Source of the DNA: Pantoea trifolii | GTDB lineage: Bacteria; Pseudomonadota; Gammaproteobacteria; Enterobacterales; Enterobacteriaceae | Direction of reading: 5' to 3' | Assembly (NCBI RefSeq): GCF_024506435.1 | Contig: NZ_JANIET010000001.1 | Span: 2,542,001 to 2,606,000 of the forward strand | Length of the DNA: 64,000 bases | Shown: in pieces, positions 25,193 through 35,936 of the stretch | Numbering within the stretch: the stretch's first letter is position 1 | Layout of the letters: the number at the start of each line of letters is the position of its first letter | Made by a program: the position numbers and the translations under genes | Notes under the pieces: model-generated | Databases searched by the model: none | What the model saw: only the letters and a program-made list of their open reading frames with translations | Told to the model about the DNA's origin: nothing

Positions 25193-26605
25193 TTATCCCC
25201 GACTCTTCGCCATCATCTTGCGATAATTGTTCAGCCATTTGCCGCTGGTGAGTCGCCACCAGAAGAATACGCCGCGCACCGTCCAGTCGAGGAACATGCC
25301 GAGCCACACGCCAATCACGCCCATTCCCAGCACAATCCCGAGGAAATAACCGGCCACCACGCGTGCGCCCCACATGCTGAACATCGACACATACATGGTG
25401 TAACGTGCATCGCGCGCACCTTTAAGGCTGGCGGGCAACACCCATGAGGCGGTCCAGATCGGCATAAAGGCGGCATTGAGCCAAATCAAATGCTTGGTGA
25501 CCGAAATTACTTCCGGATCGCGGCTGTAAAACTGCGCAAGCGTGCCGGCGAGCGGCACGGTAATCAACGCCAGCGAACACAATCCAATCATTGCCAGCCA
25601 GAACACGTGTTTAATTTGCCGTTCCGCCTGCATCACCTGATTCAGCCCCAGCCTGCGCCCGGTAATAATGGTCGATGCCGATCCCAGCGCGTTACCCGGC
25701 AGGTTAATCAGCGAAGCAATTGAGAAGGCAATAAAGTTACCGGCGATTTCATTGGTGCCCATGCCAGCGACAAAAATCTGCGTCAGCAATTTGCCGCCGT
25801 TAAACAGCACCGATTCAATACTGGCGGGCACGCCAATGCCCAACACTTCCATCAGAATGTTGCGGTCCCAGCGCCGGAAATAGCTGGCGATGGAGATCTT
25901 CAATGCTGGCGTAATACCGCGATACAGCACGTATATCGCCGCTGCCGCGCCGATATAGCGCGAGATGGTTAAACCCAATCCGGCACCGACAAAGCCCAGC
26001 CCTTCCCAACCCATACAGCCGTATATCAGCACGCTACTGATCACGATGTTGAGAATGTTCATGCCGCCGTTGATCAGCATCGGGATTTTGGTATTGCCCG
26101 CGCCGCGCAGCGCGCCGCTGCCAATCAGCGCAATCGCCGCCGCAGGATAGCTCCACGCCGAGGTTTGCAGATAGCTTAGCGCCAGCTCTTTCACTTTGGG
26201 ATCGGCGCTACCGGCAATCACATCAATGATCAGATGTCCCCAAAACTCGATGGCGATCACCAGCACAAACGCCAGCGCGGTCATCAATCCCAGCGACTGT
26301 CGCGTCGCGGCTCGCGCACGTTTGCCGTTGCGTTTTGCCAGGCTGAACGCCACCACCACCGTGGTGCCGAGATCGATGGCGGCAAAGAAGGAGATGATCA
26401 CCATGTTAAAGCTATCGGCCAGACCGACGCCCGCCATCGCTTCTTTACCCAGCCAGCTTACCAGGAAGGTACTGAGGACGCCCATCAGCATCACGCACAG
26501 GTTTTCGATAAAGATGGGCACGGCTAATGGGGTGATTTCTCGCCAGAACAACGTACGGTAAGAGCGGCGTTTGGGATACCACGCCGTATTTCTGACCGCC
26601 CGCAT
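25193..26605 (-). CDS. yeeO: MATE family efflux transporter YeeO
   Basis: YeeO is a multidrug and flavin exporter of the MATE family with about 12 membrane spans. The 470-residue product carries SYRTLFWREITPLAVPIFIE, GKEAMAGVGLADSFN, ALIGSGALRGAGNT and GNFIAFSIASLINLPGNALG, all close to E. coli YeeO. The start is uncertain: the open frame also has a TTG at 26629, and neither has a strong ribosome binding site. Homologs are conserved only from about SYRTLFWRE. Its position near the asn tRNA and amn matches E. coli. Confidence 0.93.
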   Translation of the reverse strand: MRAVRNTAWYPKRRSYRTLFWREITPLAVPIFIENLCVMLMGVLSTFLVSWLGKEAMAGVGLADSFNMVIISFFAAIDLGTTVVVAFSLAKRNGKRARAATRQSLGLMTALAFVLVIAIEFWGHLIIDVIAGSADPKVKELALSYLQTSAWSYPAAAIALIGSGALRGAGNTKIPMLINGGMNILNIVISSVLIYGCMGWEGLGFVGAGLGLTISRYIGAAAAIYVLYRGITPALKISIASYFRRWDRNILMEVLGIGVPASIESVLFNGGKLLTQIFVAGMGTNEIAGNFIAFSIASLINLPGNALGSASTIITGRRLGLNQVMQAERQIKHVFWLAMIGLCSLALITVPLAGTLAQFYSRDPEVISVTKHLIWLNAAFMPIWTASWVLPASLKGARDARYTMYVSMFSMWGARVVAGYFLGIVLGMGVIGVWLGMFLDWTVRGVFFWWRLTSGKWLNNYRKMMAKSRG

Positions 26606-26725
26606 CACTGCTACGCCAGGATTTTGCAAGGGATTACCAAATCACTTTGGAGAGGAAGAAGAGTAATAATGATGATAGGCCACTAACAATTATGCAAAGT
26701 GTTTCCCCTCACCATTTAATCATTA

Positions 26726-27475
26726 TTACAAACTTTTTGTCGCCACTACCGCAGGATCGGCTGCGCCCCCCAAATAGGCGCTGCGCACGTCATCATTGTT
26801 GAGCAGCTCGGCACCGCTGCCGCTCAGACGAATCTCGCCGTTCACCATCACATAGCCACGATCCGCCAGCTGCAATGCATGGCGGGCATTCTGCTCCACC
26901 AGAAACAGCGTCATGCCTTGCTGAGTCAACTCGCGCAGAATGCCAAAGATCTGCTTCACCACAATCGGCGCGAGGCCAAGGCTGGGTTCGTCGAGCAGCA
27001 ACAACCTGGGTCGACTCATCAGCGCGCGGGCAATTGCCAGCATCTGCTGTTCGCCGCCGGAGAGCGTCATGGCGCGCTGCTTGCGCCGCTCCAGCAGGCG
27101 CGGAAACAGCTGATACATGCGATCTTTGTCCTCTTTGACAAACCGCTCGCCGATGGCGATGGTGCCCATTAGCAGGTTCTCTTCCACCGTCATATCAGGA
27201 AAGATGCGCCGCCCTTCCGGTGCCTGGGCAATGCCGCTAGCGGCGATGAAGTGGGTCGAGCGCTGGCTGATGGCTTCACCGCGCAACCGAATCTCGCCGC
27301 TGGCAATGCGCGGCTGACCAAAGATTGACATCAGCAGCGTGGATTTCCCCGCACCGTTAGCGCCAATCAGCGCCACGGTTTCGCCCTGATTTACCGTCAG
27401 CGATACCTGCTTTAGCGCCTGCAAAGGACCGTAAAACACATCGACCTGCTCAAAAGCCAGCATCGGTTCAGCCAT
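26726..27475 (-). CDS. livF: Branched-chain amino acid ABC transporter ATPase LivF
   Basis: LivF is one of two ATPases that drive the LIV-I importer. The 249-residue product has Walker A GANGAGKST, signature LSGGEQQMLAIARA, and Walker B LLLLDEPSLGLAP. The ATG at 27475 overlaps the livG end by 8 bases; the longer frame is not needed. It is the last gene of livKHMGF. 120 bases of non-coding DNA follow towards yeeO, which is transcribed in the same direction. Confidence 0.95.
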   Translation of the reverse strand: MAEPMLAFEQVDVFYGPLQALKQVSLTVNQGETVALIGANGAGKSTLLMSIFGQPRIASGEIRLRGEAISQRSTHFIAASGIAQAPEGRRIFPDMTVEENLLMGTIAIGERFVKEDKDRMYQLFPRLLERRKQRAMTLSGGEQQMLAIARALMSRPRLLLLDEPSLGLAPIVVKQIFGILRELTQQGMTLFLVEQNARHALQLADRGYVMVNGEIRLSGSGAELLNNDDVRSAYLGGAADPAVVATKSL

Positions 27476-28343
27476 GATCGCTCTCCTCTTCTGCGCCGAG
27501 ATAGGCGGCAATCACTTTGGGATCGTGACGAATTTGCTGCGGCGTGCCTTGGGCAATCACATCGCCATGATCGAGCACTACGATGTGGTCGGAAATGCGC
27601 ATCACCATTGGCATGTCGTGTTCAATCAGCAACACGCTGATGCGATGGTCGGCGCGCAGACGATGCAAAATCGCGCTCAACGCCTCGGTTTCCACCGGAT
27701 TCAGCCCAGCCGCCGGTTCATCCAGACAAATCAGTTCCGGTCGCGTACACATGGCGCGCGCGATCTCCAGCCGCCGTTGCTGACCGTAAGAGAGCGTACC
27801 GGCCAGGCGGTTGGCGCTGGCGACCAAGTCGACGTTCTCCAGCCAGTAGAAAGCGCGATCCAGCGCGCGATTCTCCGCTTCCTGGTAGCCGCGCGTGTTC
27901 AGCACGCCCGCCAGCAGCTGACGATTGACCTGCATATGCTGCGCCACTAGCAGGTTCTCAATCACCGACATTTCACGGAACAGCCGAATATTTTGGAACG
28001 TACGCGCCAACCCGGCGCGGTTCACCAGATGCGCGCCGCCAAACATTTTGTACCAGAGCCGCGAGCCGAGCCGGCTGGGATTGATCCAGTCGCCCGCATG
28101 GATTTTCTGCCCCAGCACCTGAATCACATCGGTGCTGCGCTGGTTGGCGTTGAGCACAATGCGCCCGCCGGTGGCGCGATAAAAACCGGTCAGGCAGTTG
28201 AACACCGTGGTTTTACCCGCGCCGTTGGGGCCAATCAGCGAGGTCACTGAACCGCGCTCCACCGCCAGGCTGACATCATTGAGCGCCTTAATGCCACCAA
28301 AGCGCATCATCAGATTGTTCACTTGCAGAATGGCATCACTCAT
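27468..28343 (-). CDS. livG: Branched-chain amino acid ABC transporter ATPase LivG
   Basis: The second ATPase of the LIV-I importer, 291 residues, slightly longer than E. coli LivG (255) because of an insertion after the first strand region (about residues 60-95). It has Walker A GPNGAGKTT, the FQNIRLFREMSVIENLL Q-loop region, LSYGQQRRLEIARA and DEPAAGLNP. It overlaps both livM (8 bases) and livF. Confidence 0.95.
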   Translation of the reverse strand: MSDAILQVNNLMMRFGGIKALNDVSLAVERGSVTSLIGPNGAGKTTVFNCLTGFYRATGGRIVLNANQRSTDVIQVLGQKIHAGDWINPSRLGSRLWYKMFGGAHLVNRAGLARTFQNIRLFREMSVIENLLVAQHMQVNRQLLAGVLNTRGYQEAENRALDRAFYWLENVDLVASANRLAGTLSYGQQRRLEIARAMCTRPELICLDEPAAGLNPVETEALSAILHRLRADHRISVLLIEHDMPMVMRISDHIVVLDHGDVIAQGTPQQIRHDPKVIAAYLGAEEESDHG

Positions 28344-29616
28344 GGCGCACTCCTTTTCGCAACGGCACGCCGACGCGTGCGGTGCGCACCAGCCCGCGCG
28401 GCCGCCAGATCATCATCAGCACCATTAACATGCCAAACAGCAGCACGCGGTATTCGGCAAAGCTGCGCAGTAGCTCCGGCGCTACCGTCAGCACAAACGC
28501 CGCCAGCACCACGCCAAGCGTCGATCCCATGCCGCCGAGCACCACAATGGCAAGAATCAGCGCCGACTCAAAAAAGGTGAACGAGGTAGGATTGACGAAG
28601 CCCTGATAGCTGGCGAAAAACACTCCAGCAATGCCCGCCGTTGACGCGCCCAACATAAAGGCCGAAAGCTTAACCAGCACATGATTGAGCCCCATTGCGC
28701 GGCAGGCAATCTCATCTTCACGCAGCGCTTCCCAGGCACGACCAATCGGCATGCGCGTCAGGCGATGCTTGATCCACAGCACCAGCAACACCACCAGAAC
28801 CAGCACTACGTAGATGAAGATAAACTTCATATTGGGGTTGTAAGTGACATGCAGAAACTCGTGATACGGCACGCCGCCATCGCGCGCGCGACGGGCAAAC
28901 TCGAGGCCAAAAAAAGTCGGCGACGGCACGGAAACCCCGTTCGGACCGCCAGTGAAGGCTACCCAATTGGTCAGCACCAGACGAATGATTTCACCAAAGC
29001 CGAGCGTAACAATCGCCAGATAATCACCGTGCATACGCAGTACCGGGAACCCAAGCAGCGCACCGGCAAACGCCGCCAGCAGCGCCGCCAGCGGCAGCAT
29101 GCTCCAAAAACCCAACCCGAGATATTGATAGCCGAGCGCCAGGCCGTACGCACCGATGGCATAAAAGGCGACGTAGCCGAGATCGAGTAATCCAGCGAGG
29201 CCAACCACAATATTCAAACCCAGTCCGAGCAGCACATAAATCAGGCCGAGAATCGCCACCGTCAGCAGGTATTTGCTGGAGAGGAAGGGAAAGGCCAGCG
29301 CTACGACCAGCAGCAACGGCAATATCCAGCGCAAACGCGAACGATAGCCGGGTTCGCGCACGTAAACACCGTCATCGCTGCTGGCAAACTTGCGCATGAT
29401 GCGCTGACCAAAAGGTGATTGCAGAAACACGCTAAACAGTAAGCGCCCCGCCATCACCACCGCCACCAGCAGCGCCACGCGCTGGGGCGACAGCTTGAAG
29501 CTGTAACCGTCGAGCACCACGCCAACAATCGGACCAAACACCACCAGCGCCACCAATCCCGCCAGCAGCGTGTCGAACAGCGCCTGGCGCACAGGACTTT
29601 GCGTCATTGCATTCAT
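28336..29616 (-). CDS. livM: Branched-chain amino acid ABC transporter permease LivM
   Basis: LivM (426 residues) is an integral membrane component with an N-terminal extension and the conserved GLAGLLDLGYVAFYAIGAY and FMLGASTAGIAGVFFASYQG blocks. About ten hydrophobic spans are visible. It starts 10 bases after the livH stop and overlaps livG by 8. Confidence 0.95.
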   Translation of the reverse strand: MNAMTQSPVRQALFDTLLAGLVALVVFGPIVGVVLDGYSFKLSPQRVALLVAVVMAGRLLFSVFLQSPFGQRIMRKFASSDDGVYVREPGYRSRLRWILPLLLVVALAFPFLSSKYLLTVAILGLIYVLLGLGLNIVVGLAGLLDLGYVAFYAIGAYGLALGYQYLGLGFWSMLPLAALLAAFAGALLGFPVLRMHGDYLAIVTLGFGEIIRLVLTNWVAFTGGPNGVSVPSPTFFGLEFARRARDGGVPYHEFLHVTYNPNMKFIFIYVVLVLVVLLVLWIKHRLTRMPIGRAWEALREDEIACRAMGLNHVLVKLSAFMLGASTAGIAGVFFASYQGFVNPTSFTFFESALILAIVVLGGMGSTLGVVLAAFVLTVAPELLRSFAEYRVLLFGMLMVLMMIWRPRGLVRTARVGVPLRKGVRHE

Positions 29617-29626
29617 CGGGGCTTCC

Positions 29627-30541
<915 letters not shown>

Positions 30542-30592
30542 AATGTCGTCTCGTACTCAATGGGAGCGCACACCTCGCGCTCAATCGCGAAT

Positions 30593-30613
30593 GGCCCCGC
30601 ACTGCGCGGGGCC
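30593..30613 (-). terminator. Stem-loop between livK and livH
   Basis: GGCCCCGC-ACTGC-GCGGGGCC, eight G+C pairs without a T-run, starting 10 bases after the livK stop. It is probably a 3'-stabilising or attenuating hairpin within the operon. Confidence 0.75.
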
Positions 30614-30623
30614 GCGTGGCACA

Positions 30624-31739
30624 TTACAGCTGGTGATATTTGCCTTTGTCGTCCCATTGATACACGACGTAATCCGACACCTTGAGATCGCCTTTGCTGT
30701 CCCAGGCTTTTTTGCCCATCACGGTATCGACGCTGTTGGCTTTCAGCCAATCACTGGCCTTGGCGTTGTCTTTGCCTGCCGCTTTGTAAGCAGCCGCCAG
30801 CGTCTGCACGGAGGCGTAGGCATACAGGGTGTAACCTTCTGGCTCAAATCCGCTGGCGCGGAATTTCTCGATCACCGCTTTGCCATCGGCGATGGTGCGC
30901 GGATCGTTGCCGAAGGTCATGTAAACGCCTTTGGTGTATTGCGGGCCGCCTGCTGCCGTCACCATCTCTTCAGTCACGATGCAATCACCGGAGAAGAAGG
31001 CGGCATTAACGCCCTGCTCACGCATCTGACGCACCAGCGGACCGGCCTCCGGATGACAGCCACCGAAATAGACCACGTCCGGTTTCAGCGCGCCAATTTT
31101 GGTTACCAACGCATTGAAATCTTTCTCACCGCGCGACAAGCCTTCATACAAAACTTCTTTCACACCACGCTTTTCAAGCGAGGCTTTGGTGGCATCCGCT
31201 AACCCCTGGCCGTAAGTGTCTTTGTCATGAATAATGACCACGTTCTTGGCTTTGAGCTTGTCGATGATGTAATCCGCGGCGATAGCGCCCTGCTGATCAT
31301 CACGGCCACACATACGGAACATGGTTTTCATGCCGCGTTCAGTAATTTTCGGATTGGTTGATCCAGGAGTGATCGCCAGCACGCCGGCTTCATCATAGAC
31401 TTCCGAGGCGGGCATGGTGGATGAGGAGCAGAAGTGGCCGACCACCGCCATCACCTTGTCCTGATCAACCAGACGGTTAGCGACGGATACCGCCTGTTTC
31501 GGTTCACAAGCATCATCGCCCTGCACCAGCACGATTTTCTCGCCATTGATGCCGCCCGCCGCATTGATATCCTCCGCAGCCTGGCTCGCACCTTTCCAGT
31601 ATTGCGCGCCGTACGTCGCATTAGGCCCAGAGAACGGACCGGCCACACCAATTTTAATATCTGCCTGAGCGTAAAAGGCCACGCTTAAACAACCTGCAAT
31701 CGCCACCTTCATTGGGTGTTTTATGAATTTCAAAGACAT
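30624..31739 (-). CDS. livK: Leucine/branched-chain amino acid periplasmic binding protein
   Basis: This is a periplasmic receptor of the LIV importer. The 371-residue precursor starts MSLKFIKHPMKVAIAGCLSV with a signal peptide cleaved near AQA-DIKIG. The mature part has the family start DIKIGVAGPFSGPNATYGAQ and VQGDDACEPKQAVSVANRL. ATG 31739 has GAGG 11 bases upstream; ATG 31712 is an alternative that would give a shorter signal peptide. It could be livJ or livK; only one binding-protein gene is present here. Confidence 0.92.
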   Translation of the reverse strand: MSLKFIKHPMKVAIAGCLSVAFYAQADIKIGVAGPFSGPNATYGAQYWKGASQAAEDINAAGGINGEKIVLVQGDDACEPKQAVSVANRLVDQDKVMAVVGHFCSSSTMPASEVYDEAGVLAITPGSTNPKITERGMKTMFRMCGRDDQQGAIAADYIIDKLKAKNVVIIHDKDTYGQGLADATKASLEKRGVKEVLYEGLSRGEKDFNALVTKIGALKPDVVYFGGCHPEAGPLVRQMREQGVNAAFFSGDCIVTEEMVTAAGGPQYTKGVYMTFGNDPRTIADGKAVIEKFRASGFEPEGYTLYAYASVQTLAAAYKAAGKDNAKASDWLKANSVDTVMGKKAWDSKGDLKVSDYVVYQWDDKGKYHQL

Positions 31740-32140
31740 GCTTTCAATCCTCAACGGGTCAGGAACGGAGCCATACCACGGCATGGGAGAAATCAATTTC
31801 TGAAACTTTGGCAAAACAGCATGCGGCCCACAAACCCGTAGGGTCGCCATTCATGGCGACCTGCTTTCAGGACAGAGATAGGCTCATTAAGGCCACGGTT
31901 GAAAACTAAGCAATAAGCTCGCCAATACCGCGAAGGTAGACAATTTATTACTCGGGCATCGCTCCAGAACAGGAGACACGCGATGTAACATCCCTGCTGA
32001 TCATAAACATAGCTATGGTTACGCCACGCACCAGCACCGTGATGGTGCAGAATGCGGTCGATCACAGATTCTTCATCGTCGCGCTGGGTTTATCCGCTAT
32101 GCTCTGGTGAAAGCGGTCCACGTTTCCTAAAGGAGAACCC
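31740..32140. promoter_or_regulatory. Divergent promoter region of livK and amn
   Basis: A 401-base interval between divergent genes. It holds palindromic repeat copy 2 (31838-31864) and a good AAAGGAG ribosome binding site for amn. Lrp control of liv genes is known in E. coli, but I cannot point to a defined Lrp site here. Confidence 0.4.
31838..31864. repeat. Short palindromic repeat, copy 2
   Basis: GTAGGGTCGCCAT-TC-ATGGCGACCTGC, the same core as the other copies; in the livK-amn intergenic region. Confidence 0.8.
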
Positions 32141-33589
32141 ATGAATACACAACGGAACGGATTGAGCAGCCAGCAAGCGCTGGACGAATTAGAACGCCTG
32201 TACGATGCAGCCGTTGACGCGTTGCGCAACGCCATCCGCGATTTCACCGCCAGCGGGCAGTTGCCGGATGAAGGCGCTCGCCAGCAAGGGCTGTTTGTCT
32301 ATCCTCAACTGCGTATCACCTGGCTTGGCGAAGGCCCGCAAAAAAATCGTACCCGCGCATGGGGACGTTTTACCCATACCGGCAGCTACAGCACCACCAT
32401 CACGCGCCCGGCGCTACTGCGTCATTATCTCAGCGAGCAGCTGCAGATGCTGGAGAAAGAGTACGACGTGCTGATTGAGGTCGCGCCATCCCAGCAGGAA
32501 ATTCCTTATCCTTATGTGATTGATGGCTTGTCACTGGACCGCTCAATGAGCGCCAGCATCGCACGCCATTTCCCGACCACCGAACTGTCGCAGATCGGTG
32601 ATGAAACCGCCGACGGCTTGTTCCACGCCAATGCGATTTTCCCGCTGTCGCACTTTGACGCGCTGCGCACCGATTTCTCACTGGCTCGCCTGCGCCACTA
32701 CACCGGCACCGGCGTAGAGCACTTTCAGCCGTTTGTGCTGTTCACCAACTACACGCGCTACGTTGATGAGTTCGTGCGCTGGGCAATTGAGCAAGTACAG
32801 GATCCCAACACGCCTTACGACAGCCTGGCCTGCGCCGGTGAAGTGGTGATCACTGCCGATACTCAAGACCCCACGGCGATGATGTCCGATCTGGCGTGGA
32901 AGAAGCACCAAATGCCCGCCTGGCACCTGACATCACCGAATCGTCGCGGCATTACGCTGGTGAACATCGGCGTTGGCCCGTCCAATGCCAAAACCATCTG
33001 CGACCATCTGGCGGTGATTCGTCCGCACGCCTGGCTGATGATTGGCCACTGCGGCGGTCTGCGCGAAAGCCAGACCATCGGCGACTATGTACTGGCGCAT
33101 GCCTACCTGCGCGACGACCACGTACTGGATAGCGTACTGCCGCCAGATATCCCAATCCCAAGCATCGCCGAAGTGCAGCGCGCCTTGTATGACGCCACCA
33201 AAGCGGTGAGCGGCATGCCCGGTGAAGAAGTTAAACAGCGCCTGCGCACCGGCACCGTGGTCACCACCGATGACCGTAACTGGGAGCTGCGCTACTCCGC
33301 TTCAGCGCTGCGCTTCAACCTGAGCCGCGCCGTTGCGGTTGATATGGAAAGCGCCACCATCGCCGCGCAGGGTTACCGCTTCCGCGTGCCCTACGGCACC
33401 TTGCTGTGCGTATCGGATAAACCGCTGCACGGCGAGATCAAGCTACCGGGCCAGGCAAACCGTTTCTACGAAGGCGCAATCTCAGAGCACCTGCAGATTG
33501 GCATCTGCGCGGTGGAACTGCTGCGAGCTGAAGGGGATAAGCTACATTCAAGGAAGCTGAGAACCTTTAACGAGCCACCGTTCAGGTAA
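32141..33589 (+). CDS. amn: AMP nucleosidase Amn
   Basis: Amn splits AMP into adenine and ribose 5-phosphate and helps control the adenylate pool. The 482-residue product (E. coli 484) has the N-terminal AMP nucleosidase domain (about residues 1-170) and a C-terminal nucleoside-phosphorylase-like domain with GITLVNIGVGPSNAKTICDH, RPHAWLMIGHCGGLR and VAVDMESATIAAQGYRFRVP. AAAGGAG precedes the ATG. The location next to the asn tRNA/yeeO region matches E. coli. Confidence 0.97.
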   Translation: MNTQRNGLSSQQALDELERLYDAAVDALRNAIRDFTASGQLPDEGARQQGLFVYPQLRITWLGEGPQKNRTRAWGRFTHTGSYSTTITRPALLRHYLSEQLQMLEKEYDVLIEVAPSQQEIPYPYVIDGLSLDRSMSASIARHFPTTELSQIGDETADGLFHANAIFPLSHFDALRTDFSLARLRHYTGTGVEHFQPFVLFTNYTRYVDEFVRWAIEQVQDPNTPYDSLACAGEVVITADTQDPTAMMSDLAWKKHQMPAWHLTSPNRRGITLVNIGVGPSNAKTICDHLAVIRPHAWLMIGHCGGLRESQTIGDYVLAHAYLRDDHVLDSVLPPDIPIPSIAEVQRALYDATKAVSGMPGEEVKQRLRTGTVVTTDDRNWELRYSASALRFNLSRAVAVDMESATIAAQGYRFRVPYGTLLCVSDKPLHGEIKLPGQANRFYEGAISEHLQIGICAVELLRAEGDKLHSRKLRTFNEPPFR

Positions 33590-33599
33590 TGATGATGGC

Positions 33600-33624
33600 G
33601 TTCCGGCCCTTAAAGGGCCGGAAC
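33600..33624. terminator. Hairpin between amn and the convergent small gene
   Basis: GTTCCGGCCCT-TAA-AGGGCCGGAAC, 11 base pairs without a T-run on either side; it separates convergent genes and may act as a weak bidirectional terminator or RNA-stabilising stem. Confidence 0.6.
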
Positions 33625-33640
33625 ATTGCAGTAAAACGCG

Positions 33641-34078
33641 TTATGACGTTTTCAAAACGATATTCTGCACAAACCACGCCAACACCAGAAGGCCGGTCGG
33701 TATCATGATTTTCCAGGTTATGCTGTTATTGAAGGCAGCTATTTTATCCTCCAACTGATTGAATCGTTGGTCAACTCTTTCGAACTTCTCATCAATCCTC
33801 TCGAACTTCTCGTCTATCTTTTCAAACTTTTTATCAATTTTGTCGAATTTTTGGTCGAACTTTTCTTCCATCCGCTCAAACTTCTTATCGATACGTTGTT
33901 CCAGCGCCCCCAGCTCGACCATAATCTCTACCCGCATGACGCCCTGCTCGGCTCTGACCTTTTCGATATCCGCTTTGGTGGCAAAATGCTCTGAACGCGC
34001 CGTAAGCACCGCAACATCTGTCTGAATCTGCTGTGTGGTTTTTTCCAGCTGTTCAACCCGTTTGGTTAATTGTTCCAT
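33641..34078 (-). CDS. Tail-anchored heptad-repeat coiled-coil protein
   Basis: The 145-residue product starts MEQLTKRVEQLEKTTQQIQT and has a long coiled coil. From about residue 70 to 115 it contains at least five tandem seven-residue units of the type KFE(K/R)IDE. One membrane span near the C-terminus (ITWKIMIPTGLLVLAWFVQ) follows, then a short tail. AAGGAG lies 8 bases before the ATG, so the longer frame to 34414 is rejected. It is probably anchored in the inner membrane with the coil in the cytoplasm. Family function is unknown. The 21-base periodicity of the gene could allow repeat-number change. Confidence 0.82.
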   Translation of the reverse strand: MEQLTKRVEQLEKTTQQIQTDVAVLTARSEHFATKADIEKVRAEQGVMRVEIMVELGALEQRIDKKFERMEEKFDQKFDKIDKKFEKIDEKFERIDEKFERVDQRFNQLEDKIAAFNNSITWKIMIPTGLLVLAWFVQNIVLKTS

Positions 34079-34383
34079 TTGATGATCTCCTTTGTTTCCA
34101 ACGTCAAAAATAAGCGGTGGGAACACACGAGTTGTATTGCTAATGGGGTAATCCATTACCGAGTCCTCTTCCATCGCGTTGCTCAACCTTTCCACCACAC
34201 CGTTAGTGAAACAGATTTGCGCAGCGTTAACATTCCACGATCCCGCCATTCGCAGCACATTTTTTGCGGGCAGGTTTACACAACACGCACAGCCTGGGCC
34301 GTTTTGAGATTGAAGGAAAGTGAGTATCAAAAAGGATTGCGAGGTGACACGCAGAAAATAAACGAAGGGATGCAACAGCAGAC

Positions 34384-34407
34384 ACGGAAGCCCGAGCGGG
34401 CTTCCGT
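34384..34407 (-). terminator. Hairpin after the purine permease gene
   Basis: ACGGAAGCCCG-AG-CGGGCTTCCGT, 11 base pairs, 10 bases after the permease stop on the minus strand; no long T-run. The 34079-34383 interval upstream of the coiled-coil gene shows no other gene. Confidence 0.65.
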
Positions 34408-34417
34408 TAAGCAAGAT

Positions 34418-35713
34418 TTACGCGCTCAGCCAGCCCAGTTTGATGACAAACAGAATCGACAGAATGATCAGCGCCGGGTTGACCTCTTTGGTGCGACCGC
34501 TCAGCAGTTTCACCACTGTCCAGGTGATGAATCCGAAGGCAATACCGTTGGCGATTGAGTAGGTCAGCGGCATGGTCAGCGCTGTCACGGTAACCGGCGC
34601 GGCGGTGGTGATGTCTTTCCAGTCAATATCAGCCAGACCAGATGCCATCAGCACCGCAACAAACAGCAGCGCTGGCGCAGTGGCATAAACCGGTACGCTG
34701 CCCGCCAGCGGCGAGAAGAACAGGCTCAGCAGGAACAGAATCGCCACCACAATTGCTGTCAAACCGGTACGGCCACCGGCGCTGACGCCCGCAGCAGATT
34801 CCACATAGCTGGTGGTGGTTGACGTACCGAGCAGCGAGCCAAACAGCGCGGCGGCGCTATCTGCGATCAACGCACGACCCATTTTCGGCACGTTGCCCTG
34901 CTCATCCGCCAGTCCAGCACGCTTGGTCACACCTAGCAAGGTGCCGGTGTTATCGAACACGTCCACGAACAGGAAGGCGAAGATCACGCTGACCAGGCCA
35001 ACGTTAAACGCACCCGCGATATCCAGCTGCATAAAGGTTGGCGCGATAGAGGGCGGAGCTGAGAACACGCCGCCAAACGGCGTCAGGCCAATGCCCATGG
35101 AAATAAAGGTCACCACCAAAATACCGATCAGCACCGCGCCGGTAACGCGACGCGCTTCCAGCACCACAATGATGAAGAAGCCGAGCAGCGCCAGCAGCGG
35201 GCCCGGTTTGGTCAGGTCGCCCAGGCCAACCAGCGTAGCTGGGTTATCCACCACGATGCCCGCGCCTTCCAGCGCGATGATCGCCAGGAACAGGCCGATA
35301 CCGGCACCAATACCGGCACGCAGTGGCAGCGGAATGCTGTTAATAATCCACTCACGAATTTTGAAAAGCGACATGGCAAAGAAGATCACCGCCGACAAGA
35401 ACACCGCGCCCAGCGCGACTTGCCACGTGTAACCCATATGCAGAACCACGGTATAGGTAAAGAAGGCGTTGAGGCCCATGCCCGGTGCGAGTGCAATCGG
35501 ATAGTTAGCGATCAAGCCCATTAACACACAGCCAATCGCCGCAGCCAGACAGGTCGCCACGAAGACCGCACCTTTATCCATGCCGGTTGCACCGAGAATG
35601 CTCGGGTTAACAAACAGGATGTAAGCCATTGCCAGGAAGGTAGTGATACCCGCAATGATTTCTGTGCGAACCGTTGTGTTGTGCGCTTTTAATTTGAAGA
35701 GTTTTTCTAACAT
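34418..35713 (-). CDS. NCS2 family purine base permease (AzgA-like)
   Basis: A 431-residue, 12-14-span proton-coupled nucleobase transporter. Seen: LKAHNTTVRTEIIAGITTFL, the ALAPGMGLNAFFTYTVV block, LFVDVFDNTGTLLGVTKRAG and the TSTTTSYVESAAGVSAGGRT motif, all features of the adenine/guanine/hypoxanthine branch (AdeP, GhxP relatives). Which base is carried cannot be told. The third of three consecutive ATG codons is chosen because AGAG spacing fits it best. A PurR-box-like site upstream supports control by purines. It neighbours amn, which releases adenine. Confidence 0.9.
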   Translation of the reverse strand: MLEKLFKLKAHNTTVRTEIIAGITTFLAMAYILFVNPSILGATGMDKGAVFVATCLAAAIGCVLMGLIANYPIALAPGMGLNAFFTYTVVLHMGYTWQVALGAVFLSAVIFFAMSLFKIREWIINSIPLPLRAGIGAGIGLFLAIIALEGAGIVVDNPATLVGLGDLTKPGPLLALLGFFIIVVLEARRVTGAVLIGILVVTFISMGIGLTPFGGVFSAPPSIAPTFMQLDIAGAFNVGLVSVIFAFLFVDVFDNTGTLLGVTKRAGLADEQGNVPKMGRALIADSAAALFGSLLGTSTTTSYVESAAGVSAGGRTGLTAIVVAILFLLSLFFSPLAGSVPVYATAPALLFVAVLMASGLADIDWKDITTAAPVTVTALTMPLTYSIANGIAFGFITWTVVKLLSGRTKEVNPALIILSILFVIKLGWLSA

Positions 35714-35936
35714 CATCATCTCTCATGAGCGGAGTCGGCACGAATGCGCGCGCTCCTTGCCAATGTGGTTTACAGACTTATTGTTGTATTGGACGCAAGG
35801 CGTTTAACCTTCCCCTGTCCTCATAGCAATAGCTATGCCATCACCCTACGCAATCGATTACGTTTCCGAATAATGCTTCGCTTAGGATAATTCCGAACCA
35901 GAATGAGGCGCGATTATGGTGCATTGCACCAGCGCC

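Noticed and set aside
34079-34414. An N-terminal extension of the heptad-repeat protein
   Set aside because: A strong ribosome binding site precedes ATG 34078 and the extension has no protein-like pattern; it is probably promoter DNA.
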